Below are positions 10,893 through 23,330 of a stretch of 64,000 nt of DNA, one piece after another (positions within the stretch are counted from its first letter, which is position 1; each line of letters opens with the position of its first letter). The notes under the pieces are model-generated. The model was not told the DNA's origin, made no database searches, and saw only the letters and a list, made by a program, of their open reading frames with translations. The DNA lies in NCBI GenBank assembly GCA_012064385.1, contig QRDG01002501.1, forward strand, positions 194,933-258,932. Reading direction: 5' to 3'. Made by a program: the position numbers and the translations under genes. This DNA comes from Puccinellia tenuiflora. Lineage: Eukaryota; Streptophyta; Magnoliopsida; Poales; Poaceae.

Positions 10893-11588
10893 AGCATAAT
10901 TCGTATCCAGCAACAGCAAGCAAGGCACCTTTGCTCTGTTCCCTCATCCCCTACATCAGCCCTAGCCAGTCCCCATCATTCCGAACCGTCTGCTCTTTGC
11001 ATCTCTCCCACACACACACTCTTTTTTCCCGCACCGATCATCCGTCCATCCGCGGCTTCAAACACAAGGACGGCTGGTGCGTGAGTATCCCGTACTGGTG
11101 GTGGCGCACAAGCTAGGCTGGTTGCTTGCTCGGGAGCCGGGTTCGCCGAATCTTTCACTGCCTGGACGTTTCAGGAAATAAACCCACGCCTTTGTTCGTT
11201 TGCTTCGTGAACGTGTACGTCCAAGCAATCGGCTGGCATGTGCCCCTTTCTCGTACGTGTCTGCGAGAGGGAGATCTGGCGCCTTGTGTGGATTCATTCT
11301 TACTGTACTTCTTTCGTCCTACCAATCAGACCTCCAACGTACGTAAGGTGGCACGGTACCAGTACGTTGTACGTACGGTACGGTTGTTGCTAGTCACGTG
11401 AGGCCAAGGCGGGAGCAAAGCACCGTTGGCCAAACAGTTCACGACCACCACGACTTGCAAGAATGTTGGGAGGTGGGACGTGGACCGGGCACCGATTTTG
11501 TTGATTTGGCAAAATGTTGTAGTATCTTTCACAATTGAGCTTACAAGAAAGAAAAAAACCGGTGAAATACCGACAATCCACACATCTA

Positions 11589-11752
11589 CTCTCTTCCCCC
11601 GTATCATAATACAGAATATTGTAACTTTTATCATACAAATAATACACGGATATATATAGATAGACGTATTTAAAACGGAGATCCGCTCATTATGCTTCAT
11701 ATATAGTCCGCATAAGAATAACGAAAGCATTTTATATTTGATACCGAGGGAA
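11589..11752. mobile_element. Stowaway-like MITE, 164 bp
   Basis: The ends (CTCTTCCCCCGTATCATAATA and a mirror ending GATACCGAGGGAA) are flanked by TA at 11587-11588 and 11753-11754. The interior is diverged. It is present only in duplication copy 2. Confidence 0.7.
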
Positions 11753-12575
11753 TAGAAGATAAATTGTTATCGTAAGAATATTCAGAAATATTATGCGATG
11801 CTTCATTGGCTTCTCTTAGGCAATGCATGAATTCAACTCTACCGTTTATCACAACAATGCGAAAACACTCTGCATGAATTGCAACCCCCCTCACTCTAGA
11901 TTCTAGGTACCTTACAGGAACAAGTTGGTACCGCTTCATTAGCATCAGATTTAATTTGAACTGCGTGATAGCCAGAATAGTTTGTTAATGTCAAGCCGTT
12001 CTTCACATCAGTCACTTCTGCTCAATATACATGGGGAACTAGAATTAGTGTGCACGAAGCCATCAGAAACGAACCATGTTTATCTCAGGTGATTACACCA
12101 GTTGAGCTTCTATTGTCTCCTCCATTTTTTGCCTGAACGGCCAATCCACCCTGAGCGATTAATCCCAGCTCTTCGATGGTTCAAGCGTGTAGCTCGTATC
12201 GACCTTGCACTCCTAATGAGGGAGGGAACCTGCTCTCATGATGGGTTTGTTATTGTCGATTCCATCACAAATACCAGCAAATTGTAGAGATGTCTTCTTT
12301 CAAGCCTATGCTTGGGACGTTTGGCATCACATAATCAGGTTGCCTCAGTAAGAATTTTGAAACAGCCGAACCTGACCTATCACTGTGACGAACTGCATTG
12401 ATAGTTTGAGACAGGCCCAAAACACTTCACATCTTAGGTTGCACAACTGCATTTGAACATAAGGTGCATGATATCTTCATCTCCCTAACAATATATCGAA
12501 CATTGCCGCTATACCAATATGATGATTAGCTAGAATTGATTTAACATGGATAAGATCATGAAGTGTCCTAAGCCA

Positions 12576-13932
12576 ACCAAGTATGAGGTACGAATGAAGG
12601 GTTGGATCAGTGTGTACAAGGAAAACAACCTTGGATGGGAATGTGTACTCCCTAAAACAATTCAATGTGCACATGTAGAAACAGTGGCGAAGGACGGTTC
12701 AAAATTTAGTTATGACATAATCATTGTTTAATTACGATTTGGGGGGGGGGGGGCAGTCGCCCCCATCCCCCTTGATAAGGATGTAAATGTTATTTAACAT
12801 ATTTTTCTAACATGAATATAGAAGTTACGACTATCCAAAACAGTTAAAATTAATAATTATATTAAATATCATCAAGATTCACTCTAGGTGGTTTAAATAT
12901 AAAGTAATTATATGTCATTAAGTTAGACTACACTCTCCTCCTGAATTCATGGGTAACAGAAATTCATGGTCAATGATTTGGATTGATCTTATTGCACTTG
13001 GAATATGCTGTAGAGTAAAAACATCACTATGAGAACATGTACAATAAAAATGCAAAAAATCAGATTGATCTTATTATAGCACTTTAATTTGGTTCATTAA
13101 TATAATACGGTCACCTGTTTAACATTTCGTCCTATTTTTGGTTGCAGCAAAAGAAACATTTTGAGATTTTGTTAAAAAAAATTAACCAATGTGTTTAGTT
13201 AAATGAAAGACAAATTTTAAAAGAAAAAAATCCTACCAAAGTAATCAAGAGAAGAGAACTTCTAAAATAACTCTGAAGATAGCTCATTTAAGCAATGGTC
13301 AAAATCGATGGTACTATAGTACATAGAAACATAGTAAATGTCCACACTATAAAATAACAACCACCGATCCCATGTCTTCCCATTCTCTCTATTTGCCCAA
13401 TTTTGGTACCATTTCATAAAAAGTTAGGATTATGATGACATTTTCTACATGAATTGACATCTGCCAAGAGAGCTTTCAACCATCATTTTTCTAATTGAGC
13501 AAACATGTACTTACATTGTTAACCGGAGACATTTTCTGAACTAATTCAATTTAATTTACATAAATAAAATGCATAAATCCAATTTACCATAAAACATTAT
13601 CCATCACACAACTAATTAAACTCGGTTTCGGGCACCCCATAATCTGGCCAAAATATTTTCAAATCCTACTTAAATAACCCACCTAGGATAATGTTCAGAT
13701 TATGCATTCGTTAGATTGAGATTTAGCTATTGCAAAGAGAAATAGTTGATTTCCCACTAGACTGCATCTAGTCCCTTTTTTCGGTCCGGAATCGTTTTTA
13801 TGAAGTGTTGAGAAAAAATAAACATAGCTTTTTTATTCGGAGTCCATTTTTAACGTACGACCACTCAAATTGTTCAGAAAAAACACGTGCATAATATTTT
13901 CGATAATCAAGGTAGGGAGGCCGCCCAAGCTT
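12576..13932. other. AT-rich spacer
   Basis: No gene is recognisable. There is a 12-base G run at 12741-12752, directly followed by a C-rich stretch. No boundaries of an element are apparent. Confidence 0.5.
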
Positions 13933-14954
13933 ACCCTTGAAAGAACAAACAATGCCCGGATGTCGCCTAGAGGGGGGGGGGTGAATAGGCGATTAAAACT
14001 TTTTCTAATTAGGGGCTTGATAATTGCGGAATAAAACTATGTGTTTAAATTAACAAGCCAACAACCTAATATTATAGGTTCACCTATGTGCACCAGCAAC
14101 TTATGCTAAGCAATTCAAGCAACAAGAAGATAGCAAGATATGAACTTCAAGCACGAAGGCTATCACAATGTAAATTGCATAAGTAAAGCTCGGATATAGA
14201 AATAACCGAGGCACGCGGAGACGAGGATGTATTCCCGAGTTCCTCCTTGTTAAGGGAGTACGTCTCGTTGGAGGGGTGTGAGCTCGCCACAAGAGGCCTA
14301 CTCAAGATGCCACAAAGGCCTCACCCTATTCTCCGATGAACCGCACCCAAAGGTTTGGTTCACCTTCCACTATCGGAATCCTTCAGGGCGGATTCCGGAG
14401 CCCTTACAACTTCTCTTGGGGCACACACCCACAACTCAATTGGGGGCTCCCAAACTCGTGCCGAAGCTTCACAACTCGAAGTCTTCGCGGCACCTCCAAC
14501 CGTCTAGGGTACACAATGCACCCAAGAGGCAACAAGCTCTTGGGAACACAATGCACCCAAGAGTAACAAGCTCTTCAACGTCGATCTTCACGTATCACCG
14601 TGGAGGGAGCAACCCGATTGCAACAAATGCAAAAGGCAAGAGCACACAAAATGCTCAAATCCTTCACTCCCAAATTCCAACCAAAGCAACTAATGCTATG
14701 GAGGGAATAAGAGAGGAAGAACAAGGGGATGAACACAAAGCAACCCCAAAATCTAGATCCACAAGTTTCCCTCACTTAGAGGGGATTTTGATTGGTGGAA
14801 TGGTAGATCTAGATCTCCTCTCTTGAATCCCTAAGTTTGGGCAAGAATCATTGGAGGGATGGAGAGGAATCAAGCTCACAAGGTTAGCAACAATGGAGGA
14901 GAGAGAAAAGCAAGTGAGCAAGACAAGCAGCCAGCCCTTGGGGGAAGAAGGGGG

Positions 14955-14964
14955 CTATTTATAG
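14955..14964 (-). promoter_or_regulatory. TATA box of the left LTR
   Basis: CTATAAATAG on the minus strand, inside the near-palindrome GGGGGCTATTTATAGCCTCC. It matches the plant TATA consensus, and its copy in the 5' LTR is at 23286-23295. Confidence 0.75.
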
Positions 14965-14999
14965 CCTCCCCCAAAAACTAGCCGTTGGAAAACCGCAGG

Positions 15000-15390
15000 G
15001 CCGGAAATTCCGGGTTAAAGGGCCGGAACTTCCGGCCGGAGGCCGGATATTCCGGGGCTTACACCGGAATTTCCGGTGCCCCGGAAATTTCCGGAGCAAA
15101 CCTCCGGTGCAAAGTTCCGGACCCCCACCCGAGAGAAAACGCGAAAAAGACTTAGCCAAATTTTCCTTGGGCCGGATATTCCGGACCAAAGACCGGAAAT
15201 TCCGGACCCCCGGAAATTTCCGAGGCAAAATTCCGGACCCCCTCCAGAGAGAAAAGCCAAAAAGACTTAGCCAAAAAAGCTCAGATGAAAATGTGGGCCG
15301 GATATTCCGGTGTAACGGCCGGAACTTCCGGGGGCCGGAATTTCCGGACCCCGGGCCGGAATTTCCGCCCCGGGCCGGAATTTCCGCCCC
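15000..15390. repeat. CCGGAA/TTCCGG palindrome array in left LTR U3
   Basis: About 13 short palindromes of the form CCGGAAATTCCGG, CCGGAACTTCCGG, CCGGATATTCCGG or CCGGAATTTCCGG, plus half-sites, occur within 390 bp. They are separated by GGGC, ACCCC and similar linkers. The array lies directly upstream (minus-strand sense) of the TATA box. Confidence 0.85.
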
Positions 15391-16430
15391 TTAGAAAAAC
15401 TGCAGAATGAGCAATATGAAAACGGGCATATATTTTGCATCCGGACTCCGTTTTCGATGATCTTGGGCTCGTTGGACTCGCAACGAAAAACCCTACAAGA
15501 TAATGCAGAGAAACATCATTGTCCATCATGTGAGTAGGAGGTCACAAGGAGAGAGAGTTTGACCTCTCTAAAAAGGACACGCCGGGAAAACCTCTTTATT
15601 GAAAATCGGAAATGCCGTATCTTTTGCAAATGAAGTCCAAATGACATGAAACCAATTTTGTTGGAAAGAGGACGACAAATGCAACCTTTGTAAATGGCAA
15701 ACAAGCAATGGAGATTTTGCAAAGAAATGGAAGAGATAAATCTTCCGCACAGATGAACCGGCAAAATCTCCAATACCGAAAAACGCAATAGAAGACGCAT
15801 ACGAAAACCGTTTTTGGTGAACTTAGCCTTGTCATGACGAGCACGACAAGCACCAAGATCACACCACGATAAGAGGCAAATAAGAACCAATAGAGATGAT
15901 TGCATGGATGCAAAGGTTTGTGCTCTCTACGACGATACGATCCCGATATCCGGTCGAGAGCCCCTCTTGATAGTACGGCTATCTATCCTATAACCCGGTC
16001 TCTCACTAAACATCATGAGACCGGTAAAAGAGAAACCCTATCAAGAACATACCTTTGCCTTGCGCATTAATCCACTTGAGGTCGATGGAGACGATCTTCA
16101 TTTCCTCAAGACGAACCATCTTCTTGATTGCGCTTTGCTTGGTGAAGATTCACATGTGGCTCCCCCATACCCCAAGATGGGAGAAGCACCTCTTCGGCAT
16201 ATCTTCACTTGGCCTTTGTCACGATGACGAACACCTTGGCCTTGATCAACAAATGATCTTCTTCCCTAAACCTTGACTCCAACATATGGAGAACAAGCGA
16301 GACCTTGACTCCAACAAATGGAGACAAGCAAGCAAATGGACACCTACAAATATAGCTCAATGCAAATATTAGTCCATAGAGATTGTCATTAATTACCAAA
16401 ACCATGCATGGGAGCAACCATGCACTTTCA

Positions 16431-16446
16431 ATCTCCCCCATTTTGG
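16431..16446 (-). other. Polypurine tract of the gag-only element
   Basis: The minus-strand sequence CCAAAATGGGGGAGAT abuts the 3' LTR, the required position for plus-strand priming. Confidence 0.75.
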
Positions 16447-19400
16447 TAATTGATGACAATCCCTTTTTAAGAGGGTTTATATAATGAATAAAGCATCTTT
16501 GCAAGACAAACAAGAAGGAAGCAAAGCGCATTAAAGGCAAATGCAACAAAAGCATAAAACCCAAATTCCCTTAAACCCTCTAAACTTCTCCCCCATTGGC
16601 ATCGATTGCCGAAATGGGAAGAAAAATTTAGAGAGCCAATATAATAAAAGTTCCTCCATAAAGGTGTGCATTTCTCAAGATATGAGTGAAATCAAATGTA
16701 CTTATTCATTGACGAATAATTAGAGGAAATCAAACTATATTGAGGATCCAAAAATTGCAAAAAGATGAAATCATTTTAAACATCTCCACAAAGGAGCAAA
16801 GCAATCGAAAAGATCCAAAGCAAGAGTTCAAATAACAATGGAGAGGCTCCCCAATGATCATGCACAAATGAGGAGTGCATTAATATGGTATCCTCACTCC
16901 CCCAAAATCATCTAGAACACTCAACAAGTGCAAGAGTGCATAATGCAAGAGCAAATCATAGCACTTGCACCAAAGATGTGGTTGAGCCAAGAGAAGATAC
17001 CAATTTTCAAAAATTCAACATAAGATAGGCCCAACCGAGATAAAAAGATTTTTTAAAGAAATATATTCACAAGCTTAGGGATACCAATTGGAAACTAAAA
17101 CCAATTGAAAATGCCAAAAGCTAGTGAGATCATTTAGCCAATAAAAATCAACATGCTCACCATGGTAAGCATGAGGTAAAAGATCTTCAACAAAAACATG
17201 AGTGTGTAAAGATACCAATAAACACTAAGACAAGCACTCATGAGGCAAATTTGGAGCCACCAAAGAATTATAGATGAAACACAAGGTGGCTCAAAAAGAA
17301 ATGGGATACCGACTAAAAGGTGACCTCTCTCATATGTATAGGTTTCTAATTAGACAAACCATAAAGATATACATCCGCAAAGAAACATATACATACGAAA
17401 TGGTCCGGGGAAAAGATAACAAGGTATCCAAAAGGAAGTCATAAATATACAAATGAGATTGTTGCTTAAAAGCATAGCACATAGCTCAAATTTATCTCAT
17501 TGTATATAAATGAACTTCAAGTATATCAAATGCATCACACATATCACTAAGGGAACAAGAGATAGTGAAGATGCTTTGATCTAGGCAACAAGTATCACAA
17601 ACAAATAATATCAATTGAAGAAAGGTTTTTGCAAATTCAACACACATATCACAAAGATATATTAAGTGAAGGAAAAAGCCAAAACCACAACAATTGCATA
17701 TAAGAGCTTTCATGCCAAGAGGCAACCTACACAAGGTTGAATACTAGAAAGGTATGCATGGGATAGATACTTGTTACCGAGATGCATTGAAGATGAAGAT
17801 GATGAGAGTTGGTTTGTCATCAAAGCTTGACTCCGACAATCACACGGTGAGAACACCTTCCTTATGAATGAGGCAAGCATCCAATGCATCTCCATTGTAC
17901 CTAAAACACAATTAGAGTACAAAATGGTTCCCAAACTCATTGGGTCCCATAGTAGTTAGATCAACTACAATATATAGGAAGCACTCCACTAAAACATGTG
18001 CATATAGATATGAAATTGAATTTCATGCACATCTTAGCCGATTTAGGATTCGGTGGAGTATTCCCTATATATTGGATCAAGAAAGACTAGCATGCCATAT
18101 AAAATATATACTAGTAAATATGCATGCATAGACTTACAAGAACCAAATGAGATACAATTTGGACAAAAACACCAAGTAAACCAAGAAGAGAGCACACCAA
18201 GGTGTGACACAAAAAGGTTGTCCAAATTATATCAAAATCCAAATCAACACATGAGTTAGGAGAAATCAAATCAACCTATGATTGATTCCAAAACACATCA
18301 ACACATGAAGTGTGATATAAAAAGGAATCAAATCAACACAACAAATGATCGATAAGACACCAATTGAAAATAAGATACCAATTAAAACAAAAAATATCAA
18401 CTAGGAGAAAAGATACCAAGAAGAGGGTGATACTTGACCGAAATCAAGTAAAGTTAAAATAAGGCGAAAGGTATCAAGACTCCCACAATAAATATTAATT
18501 GGAACAAATATCTATGGAGAGAGATTAAATTCCAATTATTATCAATTGAAGGTACCAACACAAGATAAAGAAACAAATGCCAATAGAAGGGATCAAAAAT
18601 TGATAGATAGGTTAGTGTTCTAAATAAAAAGGAATGCTCCCCCAAAATTTGTGCATTATCTTATATATTTGCATTTGAATACAAAATGCACGCACATGGG
18701 ATCATTACTCTCCGTATTTTATTTACAACACTAAACACTACCAATTGAAAAATAGGATCCATTCAAAAGGCAAGGAGGGCAATAGATAAAGCAAATCAAC
18801 GCAAGAGCCAATGTGAAGATGGTCTACAAAATCCACCACAATTACTAGTATCACTTGTCATGGACAAGGAGTATATAGAGATATTTCTCGGTGGTATAAA
18901 GGAATGATGTACAAGACCAACTTCACCACAAACTAGCAAATGGCAAAAGATAGGAATTAAAACACCGATTTTAAAGAGGTTTGTTGGTAGTTTCAATTAT
19001 TCGAACCAACCGGCAAAGCCATGGTTAGAATAAAGGGAAACAAATGGTTTCTCACATAATATATGGGAATGCATATTAGAGAAAAACACACCAAGCAACC
19101 TCACACAAACAAGAACCAAAGGGTAACCACAAAGGAAAATTGGAACTTGTTTGAGTAAACATGCCACATAGGAAATAGATAATGTACAATATCAACTCTA
19201 AGTGGCAAACCTCAAATGTTCACATTTTTATGGGATTGTAATATGCACATAGCTTATTACTCCCCCATAATGTGATAGTTCATTTTATTTAACAAGAGGC
19301 AAATAAAACCAACTAGAGAAATTAATGGACATTGTAGAATTTGAATTTCTCATGAATATGACATACCACATAGTAGCTAGATAATATTTAAATATCAATA

Positions 19401-19816
19401 CTAGGTGGTGTGCCTCATGTATACACATTTTTAGGTTTGTGATGTGCACAAAGCACATCACTCCCCCAAAATGGGATAGTCCATTAATATCTCAAAGAGC
19501 CAAATGAAATCCACACAAGATTCAATAAAGCTCAACACACAAATTTCACATACACGATACACAACTAACATACACAAGTAGGAAAGTAGCATATCATATA
19601 CAAGCACATGCTAGGAACAAAACTAACACATGCAAGGGAGCAAGCAACTTTCAATGAATATATGAGTTAAATACACGTTACCGCAAGGAGGAAGCATTGG
19701 ATATGAGATAAGTATGTGGTAATCCAATTGACTTGGCTTGAGAAATAAAACCATGAAGATCCCTTAATTCTTCAAAAATAGCCAAGTCACCAATGTCCTC
19801 CACAAACACCTATTGA
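16447..19816 (-). other. Non-coding interior of the gag-only element with repeated GGGGGAG tracts
   Basis: This is 3.4 kb of AT-rich sequence with no pol domain in any frame. Purine tracts like the true PPT recur on the minus strand near 16590, 16898, 18637, 19262 and 19462. The last two belong to a diverged tandem repeat of about 200 bp (roughly 19200-19320 and 19400-19520; shared words include ATATCAA, ACACATTTTTA-like, ATGTGCACA and GATAGT). Confidence 0.6.
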
Positions 19817-21565
19817 TCAAGTTTGAGCTTGTTGGTCCCCAACCGAGTTGGGTCCTAAGAGGTTAGTCACAATAGGTTTGGGAACCCAAATGGTGCATTT
19901 CTTGACACCACTTTGAGCTCCCACATACTTGGCAAACACATTGCCAACTCTATCCTTCCCAAGAGAATAAACATCATCAATTATGATAGGGTTGGATGGG
20001 GTACCGTTAGTGCATGAAGAAGCAAAATGACCTTTGCCGCGGCAAAGGTAGCAACACCGACTCTTCTTCTTCTTAATAGGCTCCTCAACTTGAGGAGCGT
20101 TGACTTGAGTCTTCTTAGGAGGTGGTCTTTGTTCAACCCGTGGTTGAGCACGAGATTGAACAAGAGGCCGCTTCCCTAGTTGCTTCTCACTAAGCGTCTT
20201 CTTCTTCATAGGGCAATCCCGAACGTGGTGCCCTTCAACCTTGCACTTGAAGCAAGTGATCTTGGCCGGATTCTTGACTTGAACTTGGCCCTTCTTCTTC
20301 TTCTTCTCAACCTTGGACTTGATCTTGTTGTTGGAGTTGAATCCAAGTCCACTCTTGTCATTGGGGGATTGTTGCACACTCAACATGTTGTCAAGTGCAC
20401 GCTTCCCTTCATGACGCTTTTCCAAGCCTTTCTTCAAAGAAGTGGCTTGGGCCTTGAGCTCTCCTCTTTTCTCTACATGGTTAGTGACAACACAAGTACT
20501 AGAGGAGGTAGATGCATCATTGTTAGAGCAACAAGGCAAAGCAAGTAATTCATCACATGATGTACCAACATTCTTAGTGGATGAACTACTAGGACTAGCA
20601 CATGACAATATAGCATTGTTAATTAAGGTTGTGCTAATATCCACATGAGGCTCACTTGATGTTACCTTTGTAGTGATGGCCTCATAAGCTAACTTTAGAC
20701 AAGCATAGGAAGCTAGAAGATCATCATTAGAGCTAGATAGCTTTTTATGACTTTCTTCCAACTCCCTATAGTTGCTAGTTAGCAACTCAAGTTGAGCCCT
20801 TAGCTCAACATTCTCCTTCAAAGTAGATGCTTCACAAGAAATGGAGTTAGTAGCACAAGCATCATTAGCATTAGGAATAGAAGAAGGCATAACAAGTTCA
20901 TCATTTTTAGATAGTTGAGTTTGAAGTTGATCATGAGACAAGACGAGGAGAGAGTGTTCGTGTTCCAAAGCCTTTTGAGCTTTGTCACGTCTCTCTATAT
21001 CCTCAATTAGTCTAGCATTGCCAACCCCAAATTCAACCTTTTCCTTTTTAAGCATTTTATATTTGGAAATGGCATGGTCACGTTCTTCAATAAGTTTAGC
21101 AATAATAGCATCGTGAGATTCCTCAATATTCTCAAGTTTCTCCTCAAGAGAAGCCCGAGTCTCTTGCTCTTCCTCAAGAGCATCTTCTAAAGTAGCCTTT
21201 TCCATAGCATCATCTCTTTCTATCTTACCCTTCTCTTCAAGGCTTGCTTTCAAGGACTCAATAGTTTCCCCACGCTCAATAAGAGTGCTCATGATTTCAA
21301 AGAGGTTAGCTTGAGCACTATTATTGCTAGGAAGGGCTTTAAGAATCATTAGACCTTTATTTTGAAGCATAGCATTAACCTTTTCCACATCATCTTCTTC
21401 ATCATTATTATCATCATCATTATCATTATTATTATCATTGCTAGAAGAAGATTTAGCCATGAGGCAATGATAGGTGGATGAAGAGGGATAATTAATTTTT
21501 GAACTACTCAAGTTCAAATCTTGTTCCACAATTAATTGAGTTTCCTCTACATTATATTCATGCAA
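19817..21565 (-). pseudogene. Copia-type gag, C-terminal part with two zinc knuckles
   Basis: This 582-codon open frame encodes the nucleocapsid side of a retrotransposon gag that would package element RNA in cytoplasmic particles. It contains an acidic Asp/Asn-rich stretch (about residues 40-60), a long Glu/Lys-rich segment likely to form a coiled coil (about 100-230), and Ser-rich repeats. Two CCHC zinc knuckles, CFKCKVEGHHVRDC and CYLCRGKGHFASSC, lie near residues 440 and 510; both have spacing C-X2-C-X4-H-X4-C. It ends with an IWVPKP-type segment. In Copia pol this region precedes the protease, which is absent here. The N-terminal part of gag lies upstream in two other frames, so the intact protein cannot be made. 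An alternative reading, functional translation from the Met at 21565, seems unlikely. Confidence 0.75.
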
Positions 21566-22142
21566 GAGTTAGAGGGAACACAAGCATTTTCATCATTGGA
21601 ACAAGATAAAGTAAGCATATCATCATTAGATTTATCTAAGCAATTTTTGGATGATATGCAAGGACTATCAACACTAGCATGTATGACATTTATAGTGCTA
21701 TGTGTGTTTAGGTCCAAAGATGAAGCATTGCAACAAGATAGAGATAAAAGATCATCATAAAAGAGCTCACTATCAATGTTGCGAAGCCTATCACTACTCA
21801 CCATTACTTTGGTTTTGTGGCTTACCACATTTTGGTGAAGTAGATGAAGACGAGAGCTCGTCACGGCCGGAGGTGGAGGGAGAGCAATCATCCTCAATAG
21901 AGTTGGACAAAACCATATTTATCTTGTAGCTTGGTCCAAAGCTCATGAACATCCCGGAGAGGCATGATTGACTCGAAAACTACACCACTCACAAATTTGC
22001 AAAACTCGTTAGATGCTAGAGCATCTAGATATAAGTTTTTCTCATCCTCTAAAGTCGTACTTGCGTAGTCCTTTGGAGGAGAAAAACCTATATCTAAGAT
22101 ACGCTCAATATTGGGGTCCAAGACCCGTAAGTGATTGAGCAT
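21547..22142 (-). pseudogene. Copia-type gag, N-terminal part, frameshifted
   Basis: Two overlapping frames (22142 to 21894, then 21897 to 21547) complete the gag upstream of the large frame at 19817-21565. The first contains VHELWTKLQDKYG, a motif typical of the UBN2-like gag domain of plant Copia elements. The second is Ser-rich linker sequence (SELFYDDLLSLS). Frame changes near 21895 and 21555 break the gene. The primer site is about 110 bp upstream of the first frame. Confidence 0.65.
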
Positions 22143-22248
22143 ATGAGTTTTCCAACATTAAAATTTGTGCCATTAAATCTAAACAAGAATTGTGCACTAA
22201 ATCCCTAGACGACATCATTACTCTCTAGGCGGTAAAGCCAAACAAGAG

Positions 22249-22267
22249 AGACGAGGCTCTGATACCA
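22249..22267 (-). other. Primer-binding site (initiator Met tRNA)
   Basis: The minus strand reads TGGTATCAGAGCCTCGTC, complementary to the 3' end of plant initiator tRNA-Met. It lies two bases inside the 5' LTR. Confidence 0.9.
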
Positions 22268-23285
22268 ATTGAAAGAACAAACAATGCCCGGATGTCGCCT
22301 AGAGGGGGGGGGGGTGAATAGGCGATTAAAACTTTTTCTAATTAGGGGCTTGATAATTGCGGAATAAAACTATGTGTTTAAATTAACAAGCCAACAACCT
22401 AATATGCTATGGTTACCTATGTGCACCAACAACTTATGCTAAGCAATTAAAGCAACAAGGAGATAGCAAGATATGAACTTCAAGCACGAAGGCTATCACA
22501 ATGTAAATTGCATAAGTAAAGCTCGGGTATAGAAATAACCGAGGCACGCGGAGACGAGGATGTATTCCCGAGTTCCTCCTTGTTAAGGGAGTACGTCTCG
22601 TTGGAGGGGTGTGAGCTCGCCACAAGAGGCCTACTCAAGATGCCACAAAGGCCTCACCCTATTCTCCGATGAACCTCACCCAAGGGATTGGTTCACCTTC
22701 CACTATCGGAATCCTTTGGGCGGATTCCGGAGCCCTTACAACTTCTTCTTGGGGCACACACCCACAACTCAATTGGGGGCTCCCAAACTCGTGCCGAAGC
22801 TTCACAAGCGAAGACTTCGCGGCACCTCCAACCGTCTAGGGTACACAATGCACCCAAGAGGCAACAAGCTCTTGGGAACACAATGCACCCAAGAGTAACA
22901 AGCTCTTCAACGTCGATCTTCACGTATCACCGTGGAGGGAGCAACCCGATGCAACAAATGCAAAAGGCAAGAGCACACAAAGTGCTCAAATCCTTCACTC
23001 CCAAATTCCAACCAAAGCAACTAATGCTATGGAGGGAATAAGAGAGGAAGAACAAGGGGATGAACACAAAGCAACCCCAAAATCTAGATCCACAAGTTTC
23101 CCTCACTTAGAGGGGATTTTGATTGGTGGAATGGTAGATCTAGATCTCCTCTCTTGAATCCCTAAGTTTGGGCAAGAATCATTGGAGGGATGGAGAGGAA
23201 TCAAGCTCACAAGGTTAGCAACAATGGAGGAGAGAGAAAAGCAAGTGAGCAAGACAAGCAACCAGCCCTTGGGGGAAGAAGGGGG

Positions 23286-23295
23286 CTATTTATAG
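23286..23295 (-). promoter_or_regulatory. TATA box of the 5' LTR
   Basis: CTATAAATAG on the minus strand. Transcription is predicted to start near 23258, with the palindrome array beginning about 40 bp upstream of the box. Confidence 0.75.
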
Positions 23296-23330
23296 CCTCC
23301 CCCAAAAACTAGCCGTTGGAGCAGCGCAGG

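Larger units (their letters stand above)
10763..12575 (+). repeat. Local duplication, copy 2
   Basis: This aligns with 8541-10325 in direct orientation, about 2.2 kb downstream. It carries its own later insertions: a poly(A)-only insertion at 10856-10877 and a Stowaway at 11589-11752. It lacks both MITEs of copy 1. No convincing coding sequence is present. Confidence 0.75.
13938..16430 (-). repeat. 3' LTR of the gag-only Copia-type element (2,493 bp)
   Basis: It starts TGAAAGAACAAACAATGCCC and ends CATGCACTTTCA. It aligns over its length with 22270-24752, with many small differences and one strongly diverged stretch (15530-15610 against 23880-23950). It contains a TATA box, a palindrome array and long AT-rich segments. 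Confidence 0.9.

Noticed and set aside
12741..12775. G-run followed by C-run as a quadruplex or hairpin regulator
   Set aside because: A single G12 homopolymer with a short C-rich arm, no gene nearby; it can arise by slippage.
15000..15390. Palindromic repeats that might suggest a CRISPR-like array
   Set aside because: Units are 13-14 bp with irregular 3-60-bp linkers, sit inside a plant LTR and have no associated genes.
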